From contig JALMLS010000396.1 of NCBI GenBank assembly GCA_038496445.1, positions 1 to 35,887 on the forward strand: a stretch of DNA of 35,887 nt, in the 5' to 3' direction. Each line of letters opens with the position of its first letter. The first letter of the stretch is position 1. A program made the translations under genes and the position numbers. The DNA is from Trichosphaerium sp. ATCC 40318 (lineage: Eukaryota > Discosea > Flabellinia > Trichosidae). A model generated the notes under the pieces. The model was not told the DNA's origin. It did not search any database and saw nothing but the letters and a program-made list of their open reading frames with translations. Shown here piece after piece: positions 13,494 to 21,256 of this stretch.

Positions 13494-13861
13494 CTATACA
13501 AATTTTAATACCTTTTTCACGACGTCACTAATACGCATCCTCTTATTTCAACGTTTTTTATTTCTTACTTTTTTTTTTGTTGTTAAATATACTTCTTTAT
13601 TTTTTATTTTTATATTTTGCCAGCTTTTAGTGGTAATAATAGACGCTTGTTTTTTATTTCCTATTAGTATTATTATTTTTTTCTTTTTTTTTTTTCTTTT
13701 TTTTTTGCTTTTGATTTTAATTTTTTTATTTTTATTGTTATTTTTTGCAAGTTTATTTCTTTTTTTTCTTTTATCTGATCTTTTTCACAATTTATTAATT
13801 TTACTTTTATTTTTTTTACCCTTTTTTTTGTTTTACTTTTATAAAGCTGCGTATTAAACAA
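13494..13861 (-). CDS. Lys-rich hypothetical protein (left-arm copy)
   Basis: Mirror copy of 15196-15563. The only visible difference is the position of one base within the long homopolymer, which exchanges a Glu for an Arg in the Lys-rich tail. Confidence 0.33.
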
Positions 13862-13890
13862 AAATAAATGTAAAAGCTCACGCGATTTCT

Positions 13891-13950
13891 GTTCGAAAAA
13901 AAAAGAGTAATATAATCTTATTAAGTTATATTACTCTTTTTTTTTCGAAC
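13891..13950. repeat. Hairpin with 25-bp arms and 10-nt loop (left arm)
   Basis: Mirror copy of the hairpin at 15107-15166. Confidence 0.92.
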
Positions 13951-14343
13951 TCTTTTTAAATACCCATCTTATTTAATTTTTTGTTAATATTACTAAACTA
14001 GTACCATAACTTCTTTTATACATTAATTTTGTCCATAAACTTATAACGCCATAATTTTTTAAAAATCACGCATTCATATTTATATTATTACGCGATTTTT
14101 TACCTCTATTTTTTTTTATATTAAACCTACACCTTTTATTAATCTATTAATTTATTATAAAACATGTATGTATATATTGTTTTAATTTATCTAAACTTTA
14201 TATTTATAATCACTTCTCGCTAAATTTAACCTTCACGGCTCTTTTTTAAAAAATTAAACCTACATTTGTTTGAAAAATATTTCCTATCTTTTATTTAAAA
14301 TAAATTAGATAATATACTCTTTTTTCTCTTCTTTTTCAAAATC

Positions 14344-14390
14344 TATCCACTAAACGCATTGACCTATTTCACGCATGCGTTTAGTGGATA
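14344..14390. repeat. Inverted repeat near the palindrome centre (left arm)
   Basis: Mirror copy of the 16-bp-arm inverted repeat at 14667-14713. Confidence 0.9.
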
Positions 14391-14504
14391 ATACACTTAC
14401 CTTTACTAAAATAATTTGAATATACCAAAGGCAATTTATTTTTGATAAACTTTTATATTTAAATTTTTTACACTAAACTTTCTTTTAATACCCTAAAATA
14501 AACA

Positions 14505-14552
14505 AAAGATCGGCTTTTAAGATACCTATAGGTATCTTAAAAGCCGATCTTT
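14505..14552. other. Centre of the giant palindrome; candidate closed hairpin telomere
   Basis: The two arms meet with no spacer at CCTA|TAGG (14525-14532). A covalently closed hairpin end of a linear mtDNA, read through by the assembler, would look exactly like this, and so would the junction of a head-to-head dimer. No gene lies within about 600 bases on either side, which fits a chromosome end. The reading as a telomere is inference. Confidence 0.55.
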
Positions 14553-14666
14553 TGTTTATTTTAGGGTATTAAAAGAAAGTTTAGTGTAAAAAATTTAAAT
14601 ATAAAAGTTTATCAAAAATAAATTGCCTTTGGTATATTCAAATTATTTTAGTAAAGGTAAGTGTAT

Positions 14667-14713
14667 TATCCACTAAACGCATGCGTGAAATAGGTCAATG
14701 CGTTTAGTGGATA
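14667..14713. repeat. Inverted repeat near the palindrome centre (right arm)
   Basis: The arms TATCCACTAAACGCAT (14667-14682) and its reverse complement (14698-14713) are perfect over 16 bp and separated by 15 nt. The mirror copy is at 14344-14390. It is the first structured element next to the putative chromosome end. Confidence 0.9.
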
Positions 14714-15106
14714 GATTTTGAAAAAGAAGAGAAAAAAGAGTATATTATCTAATTTATTTTAAATAAAAGATAGGAAATATTTTTCAAACAAATGTAGGTT
14801 TAATTTTTTAAAAAAGAGCCGTGAAGGTTAAATTTAGCGAGAAGTGATTATAAATATAAAGTTTAGATAAATTAAAACAATATATACATACATGTTTTAT
14901 AATAAATTAATAGATTAATAAAAGGTGTAGGTTTAATATAAAAAAAAATAGAGGTAAAAAATCGCGTAATAATATAAATATGAATGCGTGATTTTTAAAA
15001 AATTATGGCGTTATAAGTTTATGGACAAAATTAATGTATAAAAGAAGTTATGGTACTAGTTTAGTAATATTAACAAAAAATTAAATAAGATGGGTATTTA
15101 AAAAGA

Positions 15107-15166
15107 GTTCGAAAAAAAAAGAGTAATATAACTTAATAAGATTATATTACTCTTTTTTTTTCGAAC
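15107..15166. repeat. Hairpin with 25-bp arms and 10-nt loop (right arm)
   Basis: The arms start with GTTCGAAAAAAAAAGAG and end with its reverse complement. Twenty-five base pairs are perfect around the loop at 15132-15141. It lies just upstream of the Lys-rich ORF at 15196. Confidence 0.92.
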
Positions 15167-15195
15167 AGAAATCGCGTGAGCTTTTACATTTATTT

Positions 15196-15563
15196 TTGTT
15201 TAATACGCAGCTTTATAAAAGTAAAACAAAAAAAAGGGTAAAAAAAATAAAAGTAAAATTAATAAATTGTGAAAAAGATCAGATAAAAGAAAAAAAAGAA
15301 ATAAACTTGCAAAAAATAACAATAAAAATAAAAAAATTAAAATCAAAAGCAAAAAAAAAAAGAAAAAAAAAAAGAAAAAAATAATAATACTAATAGGAAA
15401 TAAAAAACAAGCGTCTATTATTACCACTAAAAGCTGGCAAAATATAAAAATAAAAAATAAAGAAGTATATTTAACAACAAAAAAAAAAGTAAGAAATAAA
15501 AAACGTTGAAATAAGAGGATGCGTATTAGTGACGTCGTGAAAAAGGTATTAAAATTTGTATAG
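15196..15563 (+). CDS. Lys-rich hypothetical protein, one frame change needed (right arm)
   Basis: I do not recognise this gene. An open frame starts at TTG 15196 and runs about 62 codons into two long A runs (15350-15385). A frame one base later stays open to the TAG at 15561-15563 with UGA read as Trp (motif KKRWNKRM). Joined by one change in the A runs it gives a very basic protein of about 122 residues that is rich in Lys and Ile. That composition could fit a ribosomal protein, but it could also be chance coding in AT-rich DNA. The A runs differ between arms (12+10 here against 11+11 in the mirror), so run lengths are uncertain. Confidence 0.35.
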
Positions 15564-16073
15564 TTTTCAAAACGTTTTGAAAAAAATATAAATAAATTTA
15601 TACAAAATGCAATAGATTTTTATATAATGTTTTAAATTATTTAAAATAAGTATATTTAATTTTGTATTTCTTGAATATTTTCTTTGCATGTGGTTTTATT
15701 TCTTTTTTTATTTAGAATTTCATCGATGAATAAAATTTGATGAAATTTGAAAATTGATGAAGAGAATTAGTAACAGAAACTAAAGCCTCACATGTCTTTT
15801 AAAAAAATTAACTTTAATGGGCGTAAAGTATTGTTAAATTTAAGGTTATATAATTATAGTATTATTTTATAGATTATAAAAGTAAGATAAATTAATGAAA
15901 GGTTACTTATTTTTTGAAATTTACGTCGTAGGTTTGCGTGTCGTATGAAATATTTAGTGATTGGTTGTTAAGTTTATGAAGGTAGGATTTATTCATATTT
16001 AAGTTTTCAGAGAACTCTAAGAAAGTGGGAGTTTATTGAGAGATTATACTTATATAACGGAAATAGAGTCTTT
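15564..16073. other. Unassigned stretch between the Lys-rich ORF and the tRNA cluster (right arm)
   Basis: It opens with a perfect 20-bp palindrome (15564-15583, centre ACGT). Short frames rich in basic and hydrophobic residues occur at about 15790-16060, for instance one starting MSFKKINFNGRKV, and they shift frame repeatedly as the edited genes do. A ribosomal protein gene is possible, but I could not match a family. The mirror copy is 12984-13493. Confidence 0.3.
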
Positions 16074-16214
16074 TTGAGATTGCTTTTTTTAAATATAGAT
16101 GCAGATCGTAGTTTTGTGCATCTATGGAAATATAAACAATCTCAAAGATTGTTTATATTTCCATAGATGCACAAAACTACGATCTGCATCTATATTTAAA
16201 AAAAGCAATCTCAA
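16074..16214. repeat. 141-bp hairpin (69-bp arms, 3-nt loop) before the tRNA cluster (right arm)
   Basis: The arms 16074-16142 and 16146-16214 are fully complementary around the loop CAA. Forty bases downstream the first tRNA begins. A single-stranded copy would fold into a near-perfect duplex, so it could be a processing signal, a terminator or a replication structure. The mirror copy is 12843-12983. Confidence 0.95.
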
Positions 16215-16253
16215 CTATAAAAAATCCTTGTTAGAAGGAAAAAAGAAAAAAAA

Positions 16254-16333
16254 GTCAGTGTGGTGGAATGTAGACACGTCGGATTTAGATCTCGTGTTTG
16301 AAAAAACGTGCGGTTCAAGTCCCGTCACTGAAA
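16254..16333 (+). tRNA. tRNA-Leu(UAG), right arm
   Basis: This is a class II tRNA with anticodon TAG at 16286-16288 and a long variable arm. Acceptor positions 2-7 pair; position 1 (G against A) does not. The T stem lacks one G before TTCAAGT: the DNA has GCGG where GCGGG is needed to pair with CCCGT. It is identical to tRNA-Leu(CAA) at 16871 except in the anticodon arm. Confidence 0.9.
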
Positions 16334-16335
16334 AA

Positions 16336-16407
16336 GGCTCGTTAGGATAACGGTTAATCCATACTATTGCAAATAGTGTAATAACGGTTCAATTCCGTTA
16401 CGAGCCA
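16336..16407 (+). tRNA. tRNA-Cys(GCA), right arm
   Basis: The cloverleaf is complete without any added base. The acceptor is GGCTCGT/ACGAGCC, the D stem GGAT/ATCC, the anticodon loop TTGCAAA, and the T stem AACGG/CCGTT. This is the cleanest tRNA of the cluster and a useful unedited control. Confidence 0.95.
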
Positions 16408-16409
16408 AA

Positions 16410-16479
16410 GTCTGCGTCGTCTAAAGGTTAGGATACGTATTTTCAATTCGGCGATGTTGGTTCAAGTCCAACGTGGATA
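16410..16479 (+). tRNA. tRNA-Glu(UUC), right arm
   Basis: The anticodon loop is TTTTCAA and the T stem GTTGG/CCAAC is perfect. The acceptor GTCTGCG pairs over all seven positions only if one C is added after the T stem (16472), giving CGTGGAT. The anticodon stem is imperfect. Confidence 0.88.
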
Positions 16480-16489
16480 TTTTTTTTAA

Positions 16490-16560
16490 AGAACTATAGT
16501 TTAAAGGCAAAAACAGCAACTCATAAGTTGTAAGATGTGGGTTCGAGTCCACTGGGCTAA
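16490..16560 (+). tRNA. tRNA with CAU anticodon (Met, elongator-like), right arm
   Basis: The anticodon CAT is at 16522-16524 in a stem GCAAC/GTTGT that leaves a 6-nt loop, so one pyrimidine is missing. The T stem GTGGG needs one C added (CCAC to CCCAC). The acceptor pairs at positions 5-7 and wobbles at 2, with mismatches at 1, 3 and 4. It could be elongator Met or a lysidine-type Ile tRNA. Confidence 0.8.
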
Positions 16561-16628
16561 ATGGGTATGCCGAGAGGTTAGGCGCTTGATTTTGAATAAG
16601 TTACGTTGGTTCGAATCAACTACCCAAC
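16561..16628 (+). tRNA. tRNA-Gln(UUG), right arm
   Basis: The anticodon TTG sits in the loop TTTTGAA. The acceptor pairs at positions 2-7 (TGGGTA/TACCCA) with a mismatch at 1. The T stem GTTGG needs one C added (CAAC to CCAAC at 16617), and the anticodon stem pairs fully if one T is added at TAAG. Confidence 0.88.
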
Positions 16629-16632
16629 AAAA

Positions 16633-16714
16633 GTACGTGTATCCAAGTGGTTAAAGGAGTAGATTGTAAATTTATTGAGTTTTTCTCTTCGTGGTTCGAA
16701 TCCCACCGCGTTAG
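16633..16714 (+). tRNA. tRNA-Tyr(GUA), right arm
   Basis: The anticodon loop is TTGTAAA, with a long variable arm (GAG...CTC) as in bacterial tRNA-Tyr. The T stem lacks one G (GTGG at 16691-16694 should be GTGGG against CCCAC). Acceptor positions 3-7 pair and positions 1-2 do not. Confidence 0.9.
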
Positions 16715-16717
16715 GGA

Positions 16718-16789
16718 GGGGGCGTAGCTTAATAGGTAGAGCAGTGGGTTTTTAACCCAAAGGTTGCAGTTCGATGCCTGTCGCCCGAA
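16718..16789 (+). tRNA. tRNA-Lys(UUU), right arm
   Basis: The anticodon loop TTTTTAA lies in stem TGGG/CCCA. The D arm is canonical (GCTT/GAGC with GGTA loop). The T stem lacks one G at 16769 (GCAG to GCAGG against CCTGT). Acceptor positions 3-7 pair (GGGCG/CGCCC) and positions 1-2 are mismatched. Confidence 0.92.
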
Positions 16790-16798
16790 GTTAAAAAG

Positions 16799-16870
16799 GT
16801 ATCAGTAGTTTAATTGGTAAAATAGAGGTTTCCAAAATCTTTGATGTCGGTTCAAGTCCGGCCTGAAAAA
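16799..16870 (+). tRNA. tRNA-Trp(CCA), right arm
   Basis: The anticodon CCA is at 16832-16834 in a fully paired stem (GAGGT/ATCTT). The T stem GTCGG/CCGGC is complete. Acceptor positions 2 and 4-7 pair; 1 and 3 are mismatched. The genomic CCA anticodon should read only UGG, yet UGA is used as Trp in cox3 and cob, so C34 must be edited or modified, or another tRNA is imported. Confidence 0.92.
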
Positions 16871-16950
16871 GTCAGTGTGGTGGAATGTAGACACGTCAGA
16901 TTCAAAATTTGTGTTTGAAAAAACGTGCGGTTCAAGTCCCGTCACTGAAA
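16871..16950 (+). tRNA. tRNA-Leu(CAA), right arm
   Basis: It has anticodon CAA (16903-16905) in a stem with compensatory differences from tRNA-Leu(UAG): pair 29:41 is A-T here and G-C there. The rest of the gene is identical to the copy at 16254, including the missing G in the T stem and the position-1 acceptor mismatch. This indicates recent duplication with anticodon-arm replacement. Confidence 0.92.
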
Positions 16951-16952
16951 AA

Positions 16953-17025
16953 TCGGGAGTGGAGTATAGGTTAGCTCGCAGGCTCATGACCCTTGAGGAG
17001 ATCGGTTCGAGTCCGGCCTCCAAAA
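16953..17025 (+). tRNA. tRNA with CAU anticodon (initiator Met-like), right arm
   Basis: The loop CTCATGA follows GG and precedes CCC. Adding one G (16981-16982) gives the GGG/CCC anticodon stem typical of initiators. The D stem GAGT/GCTC is complete. Acceptor positions 1 and 4-7 pair, with 2 and 3 mismatched. Confidence 0.88.
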
Positions 17026-17031
17026 AAAAAA

Positions 17032-17101
17032 CAGGGTATAACTTAAAAGGTAGAGTGTTGGCTTTGGAGCCAAAAGTGCAGGTTCGAGTCTGCTATCCAA
17101 A
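17032..17101 (+). tRNA. tRNA-Pro(UGG), right arm
   Basis: The stem TTGGC/GCCAA leaves a 6-nt loop TTTGGA. One added purine restores seven bases with anticodon TGG. The T stem needs one C at 17090 (CTGC to CCTGC). Acceptor positions 3-7 pair and 1-2 do not. Confidence 0.88.
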
Positions 17102-17104
17102 AAA

Positions 17105-17175
17105 GGGCCAATAGTTTAAAAGGTAAAATAGAAGTTGTCGGCCTTTCAGATATCGGTTCAAGTCCGATTTGCTCG
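17105..17175 (+). tRNA. tRNA-Asp(GUC), right arm
   Basis: The anticodon GTC is in the loop TTGTCGG. The T stem ATCGG/CCGAT is complete. One G added at 17134 completes the anticodon stem, and one G at 17171 gives seven acceptor pairs and leaves G73, the expected Asp discriminator. Confidence 0.9.
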
Positions 17176-17189
17176 TTATTAAAGGTAGT

Positions 17190-18906
17190 TGGTGTAAAAA
17201 CAAGTAAAAGTTAGCGTATGATTTTGCGCTGAGTGAGTGCTAATGTGGACTTAACACATGCAAGGTAATATTCTATATTATTTAGAATGCCCGTAAGGTG
17301 AGTATTAATCGATATTAGCTAGCTATGTTAAGCAAAATAAGCTTAATAAAGTAAATAGATTTATAATTTTTATATAAAGAGATACGAGTTTTTGACACAT
17401 AGGAATGTATCGTAAATGATAAGTAGTAGGTTTAAGGTAAAGCTTACCTAGCCGAAGACCGTACCAGGACTGAGAGGGTAAACTGGCACAGCGGGGAGAG
17501 ATGACCCGAACGTTAAGGCGCAGCAGTGAGGGATTTTGGACAAGTTTAATGCACGATCCAGTTATGCCGTGTGGCTAAATTTAGCACAGTTGTAGAAAGA
17601 TTGTTCGCTTAAGAAGGCAGAGTCGAAAGTCAGTGAAATAATGATAATAGTGATAGTAATTATTGGAAAGGCTGTCTAACTTCGTGCCAGCAGTCGCGGT
17701 AACACGGGGGCCCAAGTGCTACTCATCTTGATTGGTGTAAAGGGAAGTAAACTGTCCATAAAGTTTTGAGTAAAAAACTCGGGTTGATCTGAGGATAACT
17801 CATTTAACTTATGTCTTTGTATTTTTTTGAGTACGTGGTATTATAAATTAGGAGTAGAATTCTAAGATTTATAAGACCATCATGCGGAGCAATCGCGTAC
17901 TGTGAAAGAATAGACGTTAGTAATCGAAAGCGTAGGGAGTGAAAAGATTAGATACCCTTGTAATCTACGCTGTGACCGATGGATATTTGGCGCTGGACAT
18001 CTAGGAGGTTTTAAATCCTTTGTGACTTGTACCGGTGGTGAAGCTTACGCGTAAATATCTCACCTGGGGAAATATGTCGCAAGATGTAAACCTAAGAAAT
18101 TGGCGGAGTGTATTACCAGCAGTGGATCATGTTGATTATCTGATGATCCGCGTTTAATCTTACAAACCTAGATATATGCCCCAAGATAAAGTTATATTTA
18201 TAAGTAGTAGGTTTTTTTCAAATTTATATTAAAAATTGAGAGAATACTTTAGGTCCAGGTGTTGCATGGCGCCGTCAGCTCGTGTAGTGATATGTCGCCT
18301 TACTGGATAAACGGGCGTACCCATGAAATTGAGTGAAAATAATAATACAATTTAGCAAATCATGCAATATGATAGTTAGTAGTGATGACGACTGGTCGTC
18401 ATGGCCTTAATGGTTTGGCTTCAAATGTGATACAACGTTGGTACAACAAGATGCTATTCATAAGTGATTAGCGCTAGTCTGATAAAACAATCTCTTGTTC
18501 GGATATTCCCTGAAATAGGAATATGAAGATGAATTGCTAGTAATCGCGGATCATCACACCGCGTGAATACTTGCCTGCGCTCGTACATACCGCCGTGGCC
18601 CAGCGAAAGCTGGGTGGCTGGACGTAGTTTAAATTAATCAAAAAAAAAATCAAAAAAGTTTGTATTTTAAAGTAGAGTTTTCTTAGGAAAAGCAACTTTT
18701 TATGAAAAATAAACTAAATAGGGCAAGAAATAAAAAGATAATTTAAATTTAAATTATCTTTTTAACGTAAGCTAAAAGCGGTTGAGTAAATCTCCTGCTT
18801 TAAAAGATAATTAAAAAGTAGAAAAGATAAAAAAAAGGACTATAAAACCTATGTCAGCGATTGCTGTAACTCGTAACAGGGTAGTGTATCGGAAGGTGTA
18901 ACTGAT
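17190..18906 (+). rRNA. rns: Mitochondrial small-subunit ribosomal RNA (right arm)
   Basis: Bacterial-type SSU landmarks appear in order: CTTAACACATGCAAGG near the 5' end (~17250), the 530 loop GTGCCAGCAGTCGCGGTAA (~17685), GATTAGATACCC (~17946), TGCATGGCGCCGTCAGCTCG (~18262), and the decoding-site region ATACCGCCGTGG (~18588). The true 3' end is displaced: the universally placed GTAACTCGTAACAGGGTAG and GGAAGGTG segments lie at ~18865-18906, about 250 bases past the first decoding-site strand, so helix 44 is greatly enlarged. Single bases are missing in conserved segments, e.g. ATTGG-TGTAAAG in place of TTGGG-TGTAAAG, and CCGCC-GT in place of CCGCCCGT. The 3' end shows no CCUCC anti-Shine-Dalgarno. 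The 5' end is approximate. It follows tRNA-Asp by a few bases. Confidence 0.97.
18731..18764. repeat. 34-bp perfect palindrome inside the rns helix-44 expansion (right arm)
   Basis: TAAAAAGATAATTTAAA is followed directly by its reverse complement. It would form the tip of the enlarged helix 44, or it may be a spacer removed from a split rRNA. The mirror copy is 10293-10326. Confidence 0.9.
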
Positions 18907-18982
18907 AAAATTAAAAAAATTTAAAGGGTTATTTTAAATTTTATTTTAATAAAAAAATAAAAGAAGTAAAGAAAAGAGAAAG

Positions 18983-19681
18983 ATGTCAGTTTTGGAGCAT
19001 TTTGATCCCGTAGTAAATAATTTAGGTTGTTTGTGTTTTCAAGTTGGTTTTTATTTTGGTAAGTTGTTTTTTTTTTTATGGATTTTTTTACGGTTTATTT
19101 TTTTTAAATTAAGTGTTTTAGGGATGGTTCTTTTAGTTTTTTTGAATTTATAGTTAATTTTGTTGGGGAGTAACTGGGAAATTAACGGTTGTTTTTTAAA
19201 TAATAAAAATAAAAGAATATTAAACCTTTCATTTTTGTTGTTTTCGCGAGATTTTGTTTTTAAATATAATAGCAATGATACCCGGAGATTATCAATTACA
19301 AGTTTTTGGGCAGTTGCATTTTTTTTTGCAGCGTAATTTGAATATATGCAGGTTTATTAAGGTTTATTTTAAACGAACTGGTTTATTACTTTATTTGTAC
19401 CGGAAATAAAAGCGTAATTCTTTTTATTTTAATAATATAGAGTTTGTATCTTATATTTTAAGGTAGTTAGTCTACATGTGCGTTTAATGGCTAATATATT
19501 AGCTGGCACGCATTATTAAATGTTTATGCGCAGTGTTTTATGCGAGTATAGCTTATATTTACAAACAATTTTAATCGTAGTGACGTTTTAATTATGATTT
19601 TAGAATTTATAGTTGCGGCAATACAGCTTATATTTTCTTAATGTTAATGTGCTTTATTTAAGCGATTTTTTATCTAATTAA
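18983..19681 (+). CDS. atp6: ATP synthase F0 subunit a, edited (right arm)
   Basis: This is the membrane subunit that forms the proton path of mitochondrial ATP synthase. From ATG 18983 the frame reads MSVLEHFDP, like other atp6 N-termini. The diagnostic part lies at 19430-19530: after four or five single-base insertions it reads IEFVSYILR-VSLHVRLMAN, then ILAGHALL, matching the conserved helix with the essential Arg. Near 19615-19660 EFIVAAIQ-AYIFLMLMCF follows, the conserved last helix. No uncorrected frame exceeds about 75 codons. The stop near 19679 is approximate because the last insertions are uncertain. The gene starts about 77 bases after rns. Confidence 0.9.
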
Positions 19682-19717
19682 ATTATTTAAATTTATAATA
19701 AAAAAGTGAAAAAGTTG

Positions 19718-19951
19718 ATGGATAAAAGGTTATTTGCGGAAGAATTTAAAATATTTACATTATATTTAAAATTATTAATAAGTGTTGATATTAACGCATA
19801 TATAGAAATATCGCTTTTATGTCGACATATTATTTATTTTTTTTATGATTTATTTATTTGATATATAAATTTAGAAATAAAACTAGATATTGTTAATAAC
19901 TATTATAAAGGGGTTTACGACATTATAATTTGCAATATAGTGATAAAATAA
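19718..19951 (+). CDS. orf77, hypothetical, intact with UGA=Trp (right arm)
   Basis: I do not recognise this gene. ATG 19718 to TAA 19949 gives 77 codons with a single TGA read as Trp (19859-19861) and no frame change. The protein begins MDKRLFAEEF and has alternating hydrophobic and acidic stretches, with no clear transmembrane helix or motif. It lies between atp6 and cox3 and its last codons overlap the likely cox3 start. An unbroken frame among heavily edited genes is notable. It might be atp8 in very divergent form or simply a chance frame. Confidence 0.4.
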
Positions 19952-20737
19952 AAAATCGTCAAAGCATCGTTGGCATTATGTAGATGCTAGCCATGGCCTT
20001 TTTTTTTAAGTTATGGACGTTACTTTTATTTTTAGGGCTATTACGTGGATGCATTGTCAAAATTGTGCCCTGGTTTATTTTTATTTGGTACAATGTGTCA
20101 TTATTATCAGTTTATGGTTGGTGGCGTGATTTAGATAGAGAGTGATTTTAGGTCATAGAACAGTGTAATAGCAAGAAACTTACAATATGTTTTATTTTTT
20201 TTTTAGTTGCGGAATGATGTTTTTTGTACCTTTTTTTGCGCTTTTTTTTATTATGTTTGTGTTATGTAGCTAGAATAGGAGGTAATGACCAGGTTGTGGT
20301 ATAAGTAGCCCAGCGCCTTTTGTATACCTTTGATAAATACTTTATTATTATTATATTCAGTTTAATTTGTCAGGTAGCTACTATGGCTGTAGCCGCCGTG
20401 AATATTATCATGTTATTTGGGTTATGTGGTAACATTGGTTTTTGGATTATTATTTTTATTTAATCAGTGATAGAATATTTTACATTACCTTTTAGTATAA
20501 CCAGCGGGTTTTTGGAAGTACATCTTTATGTTAACAGGTTTACATGGTTGTCATGTAATAGCCGGTGAATTTTTTTGTGCGTATGTTTGGTCGATATCTA
20601 CATATGGTTATAGTGCACGTATTTACAGGGATTTGCTTTTGCTAATTGTATTGACATTTTGTAGATGTTATTTGATAGTTTTATTTATAGGTGTTTATAT
20701 GTGAACAGACTTTTTGAATGGAATAAAAGTGATTTAG
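19940..20737 (+). CDS. cox3: Cytochrome c oxidase subunit III, edited (right arm)
   Basis: This inner-membrane subunit of complex IV is recognised by a series of family motifs in correct order: HRWHYVDAS-PWPFF (~19967), GWWRDLDRE (~20115), SEVMFF-like (~20205), a WP-G segment (~20286), IPLINTLLLL (~20325), IEYF-LPFSITSG-FGS (~20470), FMLTGLHGCHVIAGEFF (~20524), and YWHFVDVIW (~20648). Each block is offset from the next by missing single bases. Some missing bases are decided by the protein: T after 20286 makes the Trp of WP, and T at 20523 makes a conserved Phe. TGA encodes Trp at 20652, 20673 and 20702. The start (GTG 19940 or a nearby ATA) is uncertain; the stop TAG is at 20735. Confidence 0.95.
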
Positions 20738-21256
20738 TTTTTAATATGCTTTATATTTATCAATAGTGTTAAGTTACAGTGATAAAAAAAAAAAGAAAAA
20801 ATATAATGATTCAATAGATATTTTATTTTTTCAACAGAAATTATTTTATTATTTTTTACTTTATTTATAGTATATTTTTTGTGTTTTTTTTTATATTAAA
20901 GGTATCTCAGAAATAACAAAATTGAGGTATGAATTAATGTTAAATATGTACAAGTAAATAAATTGTATGTCTAGTTAAACAAAATGTCATTTAGTATAAT
21001 TTTATTATTAGAAGAGGAATATTAAATTTATCATGTGTTTTTTTGTAACTCTTTTTTGTATTTAATTTTATGCTTATTAGAATTTTTTAGTTTAGAAGTT
21101 ATTTTAGCTGACGTACTATTTTATTTTTTGTTTTATTATTATATTTGAACTGAGCAATATTGTTGGAGGGTTTGGTTCTTTATAGTTTTAAAGCGTTAAT
21201 AAAATGGAAAGGCTTAATATTATTACGGTTAAAAAAATTAAAAAAATATAAAATAA
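20738..21256. other. Stretch between cox3 and atpA, possible small hydrophobic complex I subunit (right arm)
   Basis: The part at 20990-21230 reads, with frame changes, as very hydrophobic segments: LLEFFSLEVILADVLFYFLF, then AILLEGLVLYSFKALIKW. The second loosely resembles the AESAIGL end of Nad4L, but the match is weak and I do not assign it. The remainder is AT-rich without a clear gene. The mirror copy is 7801-8319. Confidence 0.25.

Larger units (their letters stand above)
1..14528 (-). repeat. Left arm of the 29-kb giant inverted repeat
   Basis: This stretch is the reverse complement of 14529-29051. Left plus right coordinates sum to 29057 from the centre out to about position 3400, to 29058 near 2288, and to 29052 at position 1, so only a few short indels separate the arms. 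Differences cluster in the outermost ~350 bases. For example, around 60-110, 185-220 and 280 several substitutions and one-base indels distinguish the arms, and one T/G difference lies near 213. All genes in this arm run on the - strand as mirror copies. It may be a real second copy or the opposite strand of a hairpin-ended linear molecule. Confidence 0.97.
14529..15195. other. Sub-terminal AT-rich non-coding stretch (right arm)
   Basis: I see no supported gene here. It contains the hairpin at 14667-14713 and the hairpin at 15107-15166. The mirror copy is 13862-14528. Confidence 0.5.
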
